Shown: positions 10,430 through 18,504 of the stretch, one piece after another
Numbering within the stretch: position 1 is the stretch's first letter
How the letters are laid out: every line of letters begins with the position of its first letter
Origin: Polaromonas sp. JS666
GTDB lineage: Bacteria > Pseudomonadota > Gammaproteobacteria > Burkholderiales > Burkholderiaceae_C
Assembly: GCF_000013865.1 (NCBI RefSeq)
Contig: NC_007948.1
Span: 1,178,001-1,242,000 of the forward strand
DNA: 64,000 nt
Direction of reading: 5' to 3'
Program-made: the position numbers and the translations under genes
Notes under the pieces: model-generated
Told to the model about the DNA's origin: nothing
The model's input: the letters and a program-made list of their open reading frames with translations, nothing else
Databases searched by the model: none

Positions 10430-11728
10430 ATGAAACTTCTCATTAAAAACGGCCGAGTGATCGACCCCGCTTCGGGGCTGGATGAAGTCTGTGATGTGGC
10501 CATTGCGGCGGGGCGCATTGTCTCGCTGAACCACACGACGGCCGATTTTTCCCCCAACAAAACCCTGGATGCCACCGGCTGTATCGTGGCGCCCGGCCTG
10601 ATCGACCTGTCGGCCCGGCTGCGCGAGCCCGGCTATGAACACGAAGGCATGCTGGAGAGCGAGCTGGCCGCGGCGGTTGCAGGCGGTGTGACGAGTCTGG
10701 TCTGCCCGCCGGATACCGACCCGGTCCTGGATGAACCTGGCCTGGTGGAGATGCTCAAGTTTCGTGCCGAAAAGCTGCACCAGTCGCGTGTGTTCCCGCT
10801 GGGCGCGCTGACGCGGGCCCTTAAGGGCGAGGCGTTGACCGAAATGGTGGAGCTGACCGAAGCCGGCTGCGTGGGGTTCAGCCAGGCCGAAGTGCCGCTG
10901 GCCAACACCCAGGTGCTGATGCGCGCCCTGCAGTACGCGACCACCTTTGGCTACACCGTCTGGCTGCGCCCGCAGGAAATGCACCTGGGCCAGGGCGTGG
11001 CAGCCAGTGGCGCGCTGGCAACCCGCCTGGGTTTGAGCGGTGTATCGGTGGCCGCCGAGACAATCGCCCTCCACACGATTTTCGAGTTGGTGCGCGCCAC
11101 CGGCGCGCGGGTGCACCTGTGCCGGATCAGCAGCGCCGCGGGGGTGGCCCTGGTGGGCAAGGCCAAGGCGGAAGGGCTGGACGTGACCTGCGACGTCAGC
11201 ATCAACAGCCTGCATTTGACCGATGTCGATATCGGCTACTTCGACAGCCGCATGCGGCTGGATCCGCCCCTTCGCCAGCAGCGCGACCGGGACGCCATTC
11301 GCCAGGGCCTGGCAGACGGCACGATTGACGCGCTGGTGTCCGACCACAACCCGGTCGACGAGGATGCCAAAACCCTGCCGTTTGCCGAGGCCGAAGCCGG
11401 CGCGACCGGCCTGGAACTGTTGCTGGGCCTGGCCTGCAAATGGGGTGCTGACAGTCAGGCTGGCATGGCCCGTGCTCTGGCGGTGCTGACCAGCGAGCCG
11501 GCGCGCGTACTTGGCAACTCCCTGGGCACGCTGCAGGCCAGCGCCGGCCGGCTGGTCAAAGGGGGCATGGCGGATTTGTGCGTGTTCGACCCGGCCAGCG
11601 AGTGGATGGTTGAGCCGCAAGCCTTGCGCAGCCAGGGCAAGCACACGCCTTTTTCCGGCTATCAGCTCCCTGCGCGCGTGCGCTGGACGGTGGTCGGCGG
11701 GCAGCTGGCTTATGAAGCTTCGCGTTAA
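10430..11728 (+). CDS. dihydroorotase-like PyrC' (predicted non-catalytic)
   Basis: Amidohydrolase-fold protein of 432 residues. Active dihydroorotases begin the metal site with D-x-H-x-H-x-R-x-PG; here the corresponding segment reads LIDLSARLREPG, so both zinc-binding histidines are absent. The later DHNPVDED segment is retained. Together with its place directly after pyrB, this matches the pseudo-dihydroorotase (PyrC'/PyrX) that is required for aspartate carbamoyltransferase assembly in Pseudomonas. A functional PyrC is therefore expected elsewhere in the genome. Start ATG 10430 gives MKLLIKNGRVIDP, the normal N terminus; upstream in-frame sequence derives from the repeats. Confidence 0.9.
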   Translation: MKLLIKNGRVIDPASGLDEVCDVAIAAGRIVSLNHTTADFSPNKTLDATGCIVAPGLIDLSARLREPGYEHEGMLESELAAAVAGGVTSLVCPPDTDPVLDEPGLVEMLKFRAEKLHQSRVFPLGALTRALKGEALTEMVELTEAGCVGFSQAEVPLANTQVLMRALQYATTFGYTVWLRPQEMHLGQGVAASGALATRLGLSGVSVAAETIALHTIFELVRATGARVHLCRISSAAGVALVGKAKAEGLDVTCDVSINSLHLTDVDIGYFDSRMRLDPPLRQQRDRDAIRQGLADGTIDALVSDHNPVDEDAKTLPFAEAEAGATGLELLLGLACKWGADSQAGMARALAVLTSEPARVLGNSLGTLQASAGRLVKGGMADLCVFDPASEWMVEPQALRSQGKHTPFSGYQLPARVRWTVVGGQLAYEASR

Positions 11729-11746
11729 GCACACGTCCCGGACTGC

Positions 11747-12484
11747 ATGAAGCTGCTGGGCGTTTGCTGGAAGCTGCTGCGAGCCACGGCCCACGCGGTG
11801 GTTGGTTTCCTGACAATCAAGTTATTGTTTCCGCGATTGAGCCAGGCCCATCGCGAAGCACGCGTGCAGGTGTGGGCGGGGGAGCTGCTTCGCATTGTGG
11901 GCATCGAGCTGGTGGTGAACGGCACACCGCCCGCGGCCGGGCCGGTGCTGCTGGTGGCCAACCACATTTCGTGGCTGGATATTGTGGTGATGCACGCATC
12001 ACGCCATTGCCGGTTCGTCTCCAAGTCCGATGTCAAGAGCTGGCCCTTTGTCAGCACGCTGGCCGATGGGGCCGGCACGCTGTATCTTGAGCGTGAGTCG
12101 CGCCGCGATGCGCACCGGGTGGTGGCGCAAATGGCGGAACGCCTGCGTGCGGGGGACATCCTTGCGGTGTTTCCGGAAGGCACTACCGGGGACGGCATCA
12201 CGCTCATGCCCTTTCACGCCAACCTGATCCAGGCCGCCATCGAGGCGTCTGTGCCGGTGCAGCCGGTGGCGCTCAAATTTGTCGATCCGGCAACGGGTGC
12301 GACGAGTCTGGCACCCAGTTATGTGGGCGATGAAACCCTGATCGGATCGATCTGGCGAACCCTGACGGCACCGGGGCTGAGGGCTGTGGTGACTTTTGGG
12401 GTGGCTCAGGGCGCCGAGGGGCAGACCCGGCGCCTGTGGGCCCAGGCCCTGCGCGAGGATATTGAGCGCCTCAGACGGGTGTAG
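11747..12484 (+). CDS. plsC: 1-acyl-sn-glycerol-3-phosphate acyltransferase family (PlsC-like)
   Basis: Membrane-bound glycerolipid acyltransferase of 245 residues. Motif I NHISWLD (H-x4-D) and motif III VFPEGTTGDG are clear, with an N-terminal hydrophobic stretch around HAVVGFLTIKLLF. Probable reaction: acyl transfer to lysophosphatidic acid in phospholipid synthesis, though family members also acylate ornithine lipids or other substrates. The gene starts 18 nt after pyrC' and is likely co-transcribed. The 3' end overlaps the tail of the convergent ABC ATPase gene by 14 nt. Confidence 0.9.
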   Translation: MKLLGVCWKLLRATAHAVVGFLTIKLLFPRLSQAHREARVQVWAGELLRIVGIELVVNGTPPAAGPVLLVANHISWLDIVVMHASRHCRFVSKSDVKSWPFVSTLADGAGTLYLERESRRDAHRVVAQMAERLRAGDILAVFPEGTTGDGITLMPFHANLIQAAIEASVPVQPVALKFVDPATGATSLAPSYVGDETLIGSIWRTLTAPGLRAVVTFGVAQGAEGQTRRLWAQALREDIERLRRV

Positions 12485-13646
12485 CGTGCGGGGGGCGCTG
12501 CAAAGGCCCGGCAGTGCTGGTGGAGGGCAGGGGGTCGGTGGTGGAGGTCAGGGGGGTAGCGGAGGCGCCCGTTACCGCCACAGCCTCCCGCTCAAAGGTC
12601 ACCACATGATCGACCTCGGCGCGAATGCCAATCCACTCGCCCAGCGCATGGTCATGGTGTGAGGGAACATGGGCCACCACCGTCTCGCCCGTCAAAAGCC
12701 GTAACGTGTACAAAAATTCCGACCCGCGAAAAGCCTTGCGAAGAATCTGCGCTTTGACCGGCGCGTTGTCGTCATGCACGATATCGTCGGCGCGCAGCAG
12801 TACATCACACAAGCCATCGGGATAGGCCTCGGGCAGGGGGCATTCGCGGATGTCTGTCAGGTCGCCGAGCGCGGTGTGCACCACCACCTCGCCGCCACGC
12901 TGTTCAATGTGCGCTTGCGCAAAGACCCCGTGGCCAATGAAGTCGGCGACAAAGCGGGTGGCCGGCCGGTGATACAAGGCATAGGCGTCTTCCCACTGGT
13001 GCAGATGCCCCTCATGCATCACGCCAATGCGGTCACCGATGGCAAATGCCTCCAGCTGGTCATGGGTGACAAACAGGGCCGTTGCACCCGCCGCCTTCAG
13101 GATGCCGCGCACCTCATGTGCGAGGCGCTCGCGCAGGTCCACGTCCAGGTTGGAAAAGGGTTCGTCCAGCAGCAGCAGGCGCGGCTCCGGGGCCAGCGCC
13201 CGCGCCAGGGCCACGCGCTGCTGCTGCCCCCCGGAGAGTTCATGCGGGAAACGCTTGTGCACATTGCCCAGGCCCACCAGCTCCAGCACCGCATTGACGC
13301 GCTGCTCGCGCTTGGCAGCGGGGAGATGGGTCAGGCCGAAAGCCACGTTGTGGGCCGCGTTCAGGTGCGGAAACAGCGCGTAATCCTGAAACACCATGCC
13401 GATGCGGCGCGACTCCGCAGGCACATGGGTATCAGGGCTGCTGACGATTTGCTGTGCCAGCTTGATGGTGCCCGCCTGCGCGCGTTCCAGACCGGCCACC
13501 GCACGCAGCAGGGTGGTTTTTCCGCAACCGGAGGGTCCGATCAACACCCCGATTTCGCCGGCCCGCAGGCCAAAGGTCACGCTGTCGACAGCCGGTTTTG
13601 AGCGGCCCGCGTAGTGCACACCCAACTGGGAGACATCCAAGAACAT
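12471..13646 (-). CDS. ABC transporter ATP-binding protein, ferric iron type (FbpC-like)
   Basis: ATPase of an iron(III)/thiamine/POPT-class importer (391 residues). Walker A GPSGCGKTT, Q-loop FQDYALFPH, signature LSGGQQQR, Walker B LLLLDEPFSNLD and H-loop FVTHD are intact. The C-terminal ~150 residues form the TOBE-type regulatory domain, followed by a Ser/Thr/Pro-rich tail. ATG 13646 (MFLDVSQLGVHY) is preferred; the longer frame to 13724 has no family similarity. It is divergent from its presumed permease at 13760. No periplasmic binding-protein gene is adjacent. Confidence 0.92.
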   Translation of the reverse strand: MFLDVSQLGVHYAGRSKPAVDSVTFGLRAGEIGVLIGPSGCGKTTLLRAVAGLERAQAGTIKLAQQIVSSPDTHVPAESRRIGMVFQDYALFPHLNAAHNVAFGLTHLPAAKREQRVNAVLELVGLGNVHKRFPHELSGGQQQRVALARALAPEPRLLLLDEPFSNLDVDLRERLAHEVRGILKAAGATALFVTHDQLEAFAIGDRIGVMHEGHLHQWEDAYALYHRPATRFVADFIGHGVFAQAHIEQRGGEVVVHTALGDLTDIRECPLPEAYPDGLCDVLLRADDIVHDDNAPVKAQILRKAFRGSEFLYTLRLLTGETVVAHVPSHHDHALGEWIGIRAEVDHVVTFEREAVAVTGASATPLTSTTDPLPSTSTAGPLQRPPHATPV

Positions 13647-13660
13647 GGTTTGATTGTAGA

Positions 13661-13677
13661 TGCTTACAATTCTCATT
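13661..13677. promoter_or_regulatory. possible Fur-type operator in divergent ABC promoter region
   Basis: On the minus strand this reads AATGAGAATTGTAAGCA: the left half TGAGAAT matches the Fur 7-1-7 half-site (TGATAAT), the right half GTAAGCA matches poorly. It lies between the divergent iron-type ATPase and permease genes, where iron control would be expected. Weak, position-supported call. Confidence 0.35.
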
Positions 13678-13759
13678 TGCAGTGACTGACTGCAAAAAAC
13701 CATGGCGCATGCTGGTTTGGGCACAGCCCGTTCCGGCAGAGGCCTTTTTTCGGGTCTAC

Positions 13760-15370
13760 ATGCTCCGCCGTTTCCTACCCTCCGCGCTTCTTTTTGCGCT
13801 GGTCAGCCTGCTGACCCTGCCGGTGCTGGCCGTGGCTTTTTCCTGGCTGCAGTTCAACGACGAAGCCAGGTCCATCCTGGTCCAGATGCTGCAAACGGTC
13901 TTGCCTGCCTACACCGGCACCTCGGTGCTGCTGTGCCTGTGTGTGGCCTTCGGTGTCGCGGGGGTGGGCATGGCCACCGCCAGCGCCGTCACGCTGTTCG
14001 AATTTCCCGGCCGGCGCGTTTTTGAGTGGGCCCTGCTGCTTCCGCTGGCCATGCCGGCCTACGTCGTCGCCTATGCCTACACCGACTTCCTGCAATACGC
14101 GGGCCCGCTGCAGACCTGGCTGCGTGCCGCCTTTGGCCTTCAGGGCCGCCTGCTGCCTGAGGTGCGCAGCCTGGGTGGCGCCGTGCTGGTATTCACAGTC
14201 GCGTTGTATCCCTACGTGTATTTGCTGGCCCGTACCGCTTTGTCAGAGCGGGCCGTGCACCTGATGGAAGCGGCCCGCCTGCTCGGTGCGCCGCTTTCCC
14301 GCCGTATCCGCGGTGTGGCCCTGCCTTTGGCGCGTCCCGCCGTGGCGGCCGGGGTGGCGCTGGCTTTGATGGAAACACTGGCTGATTTTGGCGTGTCCAG
14401 CTATTTCGGCATCCAGACCTTCACCGCCGGCATTTACAAGGCCTGGCTGTCGATGGACAACCGGATTGCGGCGGCGCAATTGGCCACGGTGCTGCTGGTG
14501 CTTGTGGCCATGCTGCTGCGAATTGAACACAGCGCGCAAAAGCGCATGCGTTTTGCCGCAGGCCGGGGTGCGCGTGCGGGTGCCCAGGACGCCGCACCCG
14601 TGCGGCTGCGGGGCAGCCGCGCTGTCCTCGCGTGGCTGGTCTGCGCCCTGCCCATCGCGCTGGGCTTTCTCTTGCCCGTGCTTTTCATGCTGCGCCCGCT
14701 GGTTCTGGGCTGGGACAGCCTGCTGTGGGACAAATTCCTGGGCTGGACGCTGAACAGTGTCTGGCTGGCCGGCCTGAGCGCGCTGCTGGCCACCGCGCTG
14801 GCTGTCGGCCTGGCGTTCGCCGTGCGTCGCCAGCCGCATGTGCTTACCCGCTCGGCTGTTCACCTGGCCGGCCTGGGCTATGCCGTTCCGGGTGCGGTGA
14901 TTGTGGTCGGCCTGCTGTTGCCCGTGGGCTGGCTGCAGGCGGCAGCGCCCCAAACCGCTGCGGGCTACTGGGTCACGGCCACGGTGCTCGGCGTCGTTTG
15001 GGCCTACCTGGTTCGCTTCACTGCGGTCGCGCTGCAGACCATGCAAAGCGGCTATTCACGCATTCCCGCCAGCTTTGATGACAGCGCGCGCATGCTGGGT
15101 ACGACCGGCACCGGCATTCTTGCGCGCGTGCACTGGCCGCTGCTCAAGCGCTCCGTGGCGGCTGCCGGCTTGCTGGTGTTCGTCGATGTCATGAAGGAGC
15201 TGCCCGCCACGCTGGTGCTGCGCCCTTTCAACAGCGACACGCTGGCCGTCGTGACCTACCAGCTGGCACGGGACGAGCGGCTTGGGGAAGCCGCCTTGCC
15301 GGCGCTGGCACTGGTGCTGGTGGGGCTGCTGCCGGTGGCCTTGCTGAGCCGCACCCTGCGCTCAAGGTAG
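13760..15370 (+). CDS. ABC transporter permease, ferric iron type (FbpB-like, fused two-domain)
   Basis: Inner-membrane permease of 536 residues made of two homologous transport domains in tandem, typical of FbpB/AfuB. About twelve hydrophobic segments are visible. EAA-like loops occur in each half (MEAARLLGAPLSRRI around residue 170; DDSARMLGTTGTGILARV around 440), which contact the ATPase. ATG 13760 begins MLRRFLPSALLFALVSLL, a good first membrane segment; upstream codons in the frame overlap the divergent promoter. Pairs with the ATPase encoded divergently at 13646. Confidence 0.92.
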   Translation: MLRRFLPSALLFALVSLLTLPVLAVAFSWLQFNDEARSILVQMLQTVLPAYTGTSVLLCLCVAFGVAGVGMATASAVTLFEFPGRRVFEWALLLPLAMPAYVVAYAYTDFLQYAGPLQTWLRAAFGLQGRLLPEVRSLGGAVLVFTVALYPYVYLLARTALSERAVHLMEAARLLGAPLSRRIRGVALPLARPAVAAGVALALMETLADFGVSSYFGIQTFTAGIYKAWLSMDNRIAAAQLATVLLVLVAMLLRIEHSAQKRMRFAAGRGARAGAQDAAPVRLRGSRAVLAWLVCALPIALGFLLPVLFMLRPLVLGWDSLLWDKFLGWTLNSVWLAGLSALLATALAVGLAFAVRRQPHVLTRSAVHLAGLGYAVPGAVIVVGLLLPVGWLQAAAPQTAAGYWVTATVLGVVWAYLVRFTAVALQTMQSGYSRIPASFDDSARMLGTTGTGILARVHWPLLKRSVAAAGLLVFVDVMKELPATLVLRPFNSDTLAVVTYQLARDERLGEAALPALALVLVGLLPVALLSRTLRSR

Positions 15371-15393
15371 GCCGGCGGCCGGCCGGTTTCGGC

Positions 15394-15792
15394 TCAGGGT
15401 TGGGCCTTGATGTAGCGGTATTCCTGGGTCAGGCCGCCAAAACCGTAGGCTTGCGCCCGCACATCCTGCACGTGGATGTAGCTTTCTTCATGCACATTGC
15501 CGAGCAGCTGGCCGAGTGCGGCAAACGCTTCGGCGATGTATTGGGCTTTTTCATCCTTGGTGTTCGTGCCGTCCACCACCTTGATGTCGAAGTAAAAGCT
15601 GTTTTTCCCCTGCTCGGCCAGCGAGCGGCCCCCGACGATCCAGTGCTCGGGCGGGACGTAGTCAATCGCGATGGCGGTCAGTTCGCGCTTTTTTCGCAGG
15701 ATTCTGGTGGTCAGCTCCAGCAGGGTTTCCGAGACCGCATGGGTGAGGGCGGTACTGGCGGGCTGACTGATCTTGACATTCAGGATGGGCAT
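15394..15792 (-). CDS. tautomerase family protein (4-oxalocrotonate tautomerase-like)
   Basis: 132-residue protein beginning MPILNVKI, with Pro-1 as the expected catalytic base after Met removal, typical of the tautomerase superfamily. The length (twice the 62-residue 4-OT unit) and the internal segment NSFYFDIKVVDG suggest a fused two-unit or TautE/MSAD-like form. Substrate unknown. Its upstream region carries a 19-bp sequence identical to one upstream of the neighbouring marR gene, so it is probably that regulator's target. Confidence 0.85.
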   Translation of the reverse strand: MPILNVKISQPASTALTHAVSETLLELTTRILRKKRELTAIAIDYVPPEHWIVGGRSLAEQGKNSFYFDIKVVDGTNTKDEKAQYIAEAFAALGQLLGNVHEESYIHVQDVRAQAYGFGGLTQEYRYIKAQP

Positions 15793-15806
15793 TTGAAGAA
15801 CTCCAT

Positions 15807-15825
15807 ATGGTTAGCTATGCAACTA
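15807..15825. promoter_or_regulatory. candidate MarR operator, copy 1
   Basis: ATGGTTAGCTATGCAACTA, just upstream of the tautomerase start (15792, minus strand). Identical to 16294-16312 in front of the marR gene. Read on the minus strand it contains an imperfect palindrome TAGTT...AACCA with a GCATAGC core, in the size range of MarR sites. Confidence 0.65.
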
Positions 15826-15856
15826 AAACATTAAAAAAAACGGGGCAGTGAACGCG

Positions 15857-16273
15857 CTATTTCAAGGCGGAAGACACGCTTCTGACCCGGGCGACAGTCT
15901 CCTCGAAATTTTCCTTTCCTATTTGTTGTTGAATGCGGCGGGTGACTTCGCCACTGGCCTTGTTGATACCCGCATGGAGCGCTTCGGCCCGGTCCGTGGG
16001 GTAAATGACCCAGTGCCGCCCATCGGCCTGCGTGCCCCTGCGCTCAATCAGCTTGAGCGCCTGCAGCCCGTCCAGCAGGCGCGTGGCGGTGGGTCGTGAA
16101 ATGGTCAGCTCATCGGCAATCTCGTGTTGCAACATGCCCGGGTTCTTGAGCACCAGCCGCAACATGAAGCCTTGGGAGGGTGTCACACCGAATGGCTTGA
16201 AGGCCCGTGTCCATTCCTTGTCGACCAGGCGTGCCAGGGCGGTGGTATTGAAATAAAGGCAGTGATCGAACAT
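15857..16273 (-). CDS. MarR family transcriptional regulator
   Basis: 138-residue winged-helix regulator. The recognition-helix region LTISRPTATRLLDGLQALKLIERRGTQADGR is typical MarR (helix-turn-helix followed by the D-R wing). Located 64 nt upstream of the tautomerase gene on the same strand. An identical 19-bp site in front of both genes suggests autorepression and joint control, relieved by an aromatic or phenolic ligand as is usual in the family. Ligand unknown. Confidence 0.9.
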   Translation of the reverse strand: MFDHCLYFNTTALARLVDKEWTRAFKPFGVTPSQGFMLRLVLKNPGMLQHEIADELTISRPTATRLLDGLQALKLIERRGTQADGRHWVIYPTDRAEALHAGINKASGEVTRRIQQQIGKENFEETVARVRSVSSALK

Positions 16274-16293
16274 GCGGCACAGCTTAGCATTTA

Positions 16294-16312
16294 ATGGTTA
16301 GCTATGCAACTA
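16294..16312. promoter_or_regulatory. candidate MarR operator, copy 2
   Basis: Second exact copy of ATGGTTAGCTATGCAACTA, 21 nt upstream of the marR start codon (minus strand). It continues into GCAACTAGTTGT, itself a near-perfect palindrome, so this promoter may hold two overlapping sites. Confidence 0.65.
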
Positions 16313-16527
16313 GTTGTATCGCCAGTCATTCCGGGATTTATGGAATTGCCGGGGCACAGGTGCGGCGCTGCGGGAGCCTGTAAGTATGAGCCTACGCGCA
16401 GCAAATGCGGGGGACTACGGCCCGTCCGCTGGCGAAGGAGTAAGGTTTATTCACCCGCAACGTGCTCACCGTGGTTCATTACTGCGCGGCCCTCAAGCGG
16501 ATTCGTCAACATTCTCAGGAGAAAACC

Positions 16528-16749
16528 ATGAACCAGGACCAGCTAGAAGGCAACTGGCTTCAGTTGAAGGGCAAGATCAAGGAGCAATGGGGCAAGCTCA
16601 CCGATGACGACCTTGATGTGATTGCCGGCAAGCGCGACCAGCTGCTGGGCAGGATTCAGGAGCGTCACGGCCTCAGCAAGGAAGAGGCTGAAGAGCAGTT
16701 CAAGGCGTGGCATGAGCGCAACCCCACCAACTTCTTTGAACGCTACTGA
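16528..16749 (+). CDS. CsbD family stress protein
   Basis: 73-residue CsbD-like protein: starts MNQDQLEGNWLQLKGKIKEQWGKLTDDDL, the hallmark of the family, which is induced by general stress in many bacteria but has no defined activity. Start ATG 16528 has AGGAG 6 nt upstream (16518-16522). Highly charged, no membrane segment. Followed by the secreted Cys-repeat protein in the same direction; the two may share a stress promoter. Confidence 0.93.
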   Translation: MNQDQLEGNWLQLKGKIKEQWGKLTDDDLDVIAGKRDQLLGRIQERHGLSKEEAEEQFKAWHERNPTNFFERY

Positions 16750-16824
16750 GTCGAACGTTATCGAGTCGTCATGAATGGCTGATTTCCATCTGATCAATGA
16801 TTAAAACTTATCAAAGGAATCATC

Positions 16825-17397
16825 ATGAAAACCAAATTGCTAATGCTCACTGTGGTGATGTCCTGTGCTTTTGCCGGCAACGCTGTGGCCATGACCAAAG
16901 AGGAATACAAAACACAGAAAGACCGGATCTCGGCCGATTACAAGGCGAGTTGGCAAAACTGCAACGTCATGAAAGCCAACGCCAAGGACATTTGCGTGGC
17001 CGAAGCCAAGGGCGCTGAAAAAGTGGCCAAGGCAGAACTGGAAGCGCAGTACAAGCCCAGTCCGCGGAATGACGAGAAAGTGACGCTCGCCAAAGCGGAT
17101 GCCACCTACGACACCGCCAAGGAGAAATGCGACGACCTGAAGGGTAATGCCAAGGACGTCTGCGTGAAGGACGCCAAGGCAGCCCACACGAAGGCCAAAG
17201 AAGATGCCAAGGTGATGAAGGCTGCAGCCGATACCAGCAAAAATAAAACCGAAAAAATGGTTGATGTGAAAAAGGACGCCGCTGAAGAAAAACGTGAAGC
17301 GGACTACAAGGCGGCCAAGGAGCGCTGCGACAACCTGGCTGGCGCTGCCAAAGACACCTGCCAGAGTGACGCCAAGAGCAAATACGGCATGAAGTAA
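16825..17397 (+). CDS. secreted Lys/Ala-rich Cys-repeat protein, unknown function
   Basis: 190 residues. Begins with a Sec signal peptide (MKTKLLMLTVVMSCAFAGNAVA, cleavage after AVA). The mature part is a Lys/Ala/Asp-rich helical protein with three repeats of the form C-x10-C in which AKD precedes the second Cys (CNVMKANAKDIC, CDDLKGNAKDVC, CDNLAGAAKDTC), suggesting three similar disulfide-closed hairpins in the periplasm. Similar proteins are widespread and uncharacterised in Burkholderiales. AAAGGAATC upstream supports the start. A strong terminator follows. Confidence 0.85.
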   Translation: MKTKLLMLTVVMSCAFAGNAVAMTKEEYKTQKDRISADYKASWQNCNVMKANAKDICVAEAKGAEKVAKAELEAQYKPSPRNDEKVTLAKADATYDTAKEKCDDLKGNAKDVCVKDAKAAHTKAKEDAKVMKAAADTSKNKTEKMVDVKKDAAEEKREADYKAAKERCDNLAGAAKDTCQSDAKSKYGMK

Positions 17398-17454
17398 TGG
17401 GTCAAGATGCCGCGGCAGGACAGATGCAGGGTTCGCCCCCCGGCTGAAGAGAAT

Positions 17455-17487
17455 ATCCCGTCATGCGTGAGCCTGACGGGATTTTTT
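17455..17487 (+). terminator. rho-independent terminator
   Basis: Perfect 9-bp stem ATCCCGTCA / TGACGGGAT (17455-17463 and 17474-17482) with a 10-nt loop, followed by six T. Ends the CsbD/Cys-repeat unit on the plus strand. Confidence 0.9.
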
Positions 17488-17547
17488 AATTTGTCAGGCT
17501 TTCCACGGAAACCTGCGAACCGAGGGCGAGGGCCCCGGTTTCAGTGC

Positions 17548-18504
17548 CTATGTTTTAGCGACCTGCACACGCGCCGCCGTGCGAATGGCATCCAGTGTCA
17601 CGCGGCCCACGACATCGCCGCTCGCGTTGACAACCGCCGCCTCAGCGGCGCCGGCGTCCAGCATCGCAGACAGGGCATCGCGCAGTGGTGTGCCGGCCGA
17701 TACACGCGGTGCGCTGCTGGCAGGTGTACCTGCATCGGTGCACAGCCCGGTTGTCAGCAGTGACAGTCTTTTGAGCGACCGGTCTTCACCAACAAAAGCC
17801 TCTACAAACGAATCCGCAGGATGCGCCAGGATGCGTTCCGGCGTGTCGTATTGAACGACTTTTCCGGCGCGCAGGATGGCGATGCGCGTGGCCATTTTGA
17901 TGGCTTCGTCGATGTCGTGCGTGACAAAGACAATGGTCTTCCCGAGTTCGCGCAGGATGCGCAGGAACTCGTCCTGCAGGCTCGCGCGGGTGATGGGGTC
18001 GATGGCTCCGAAAGGCTCGTCCATCAGCATCACCGGCGGGTCCGCGGCAAGCGCCCGCGCCACGCCCACACGCTGCTTTTGGCCACCCGAGAGCTCCCGC
18101 GGAAAACGGTCGCGGTACAGGCTGGGTTCCATGTGAACGAGCGCCAGCAGCTCATCCACGCGCAGGGCTATGCGCGGCGCGTCCCAGCCCAGCATTTTCG
18201 GCACGGTCGCCACGTTCTCGCCGATGGTCATGTGGGGAAAGAGCCCCACCTGCTGGATCACATAGCCGATCGAGCGGCGCAACTCTACCGCGTCTATCCG
18301 GGTCACATCCTGTCCGTCGACTTCAATCCGCCCCGAATCGGGTTCCACCATGCGGTTGATCATGCGCATCGTGGTGGTCTTGCCGCACCCCGAGGGGCCG
18401 ATCAGCACGCAGATTTCGCCCGCATTGATGGTGAGCGACAGTCCGTCGACGGCCGTCTGGCCGCTGGTTCCGAAGCTCTTGGTGAGGCGGTCGAGTGTGA
18501 TCAT
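17548..18504 (-). CDS. quaternary-amine ABC importer, ATP-binding subunit
   Basis: 318-residue ATPase of the OpuCA/OsmV/ProV class. Walker A GPSGCGKTTTM, the family signature MINRMVEPDSGRI, LSGGQKQR, MLMDEPFGAIDP and FVTHDIDEA are present. A short C-terminal CBS-like segment (about 265-315) may sense ionic strength or nucleotides as in osmoprotectant importers. It overlaps the preceding permease gene by 4 nt and is last of the five-gene operon binding protein - lyase - permease - permease - ATPase. Substrate inferred to be a betaine; the operon context favours a histidine betaine rather than glycine betaine. Confidence 0.92.
   Translation of the reverse strand: MITLDRLTKSFGTSGQTAVDGLSLTINAGEICVLIGPSGCGKTTTMRMINRMVEPDSGRIEVDGQDVTRIDAVELRRSIGYVIQQVGLFPHMTIGENVATVPKMLGWDAPRIALRVDELLALVHMEPSLYRDRFPRELSGGQKQRVGVARALAADPPVMLMDEPFGAIDPITRASLQDEFLRILRELGKTIVFVTHDIDEAIKMATRIAILRAGKVVQYDTPERILAHPADSFVEAFVGEDRSLKRLSLLTTGLCTDAGTPASSAPRVSAGTPLRDALSAMLDAGAAEAAVVNASGDVVGRVTLDAIRTAARVQVAKT

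Noticed and set aside
10211..11794. 527-codon open frame on the minus strand
   Set aside because: Antisense to pyrC'; low-complexity composition.
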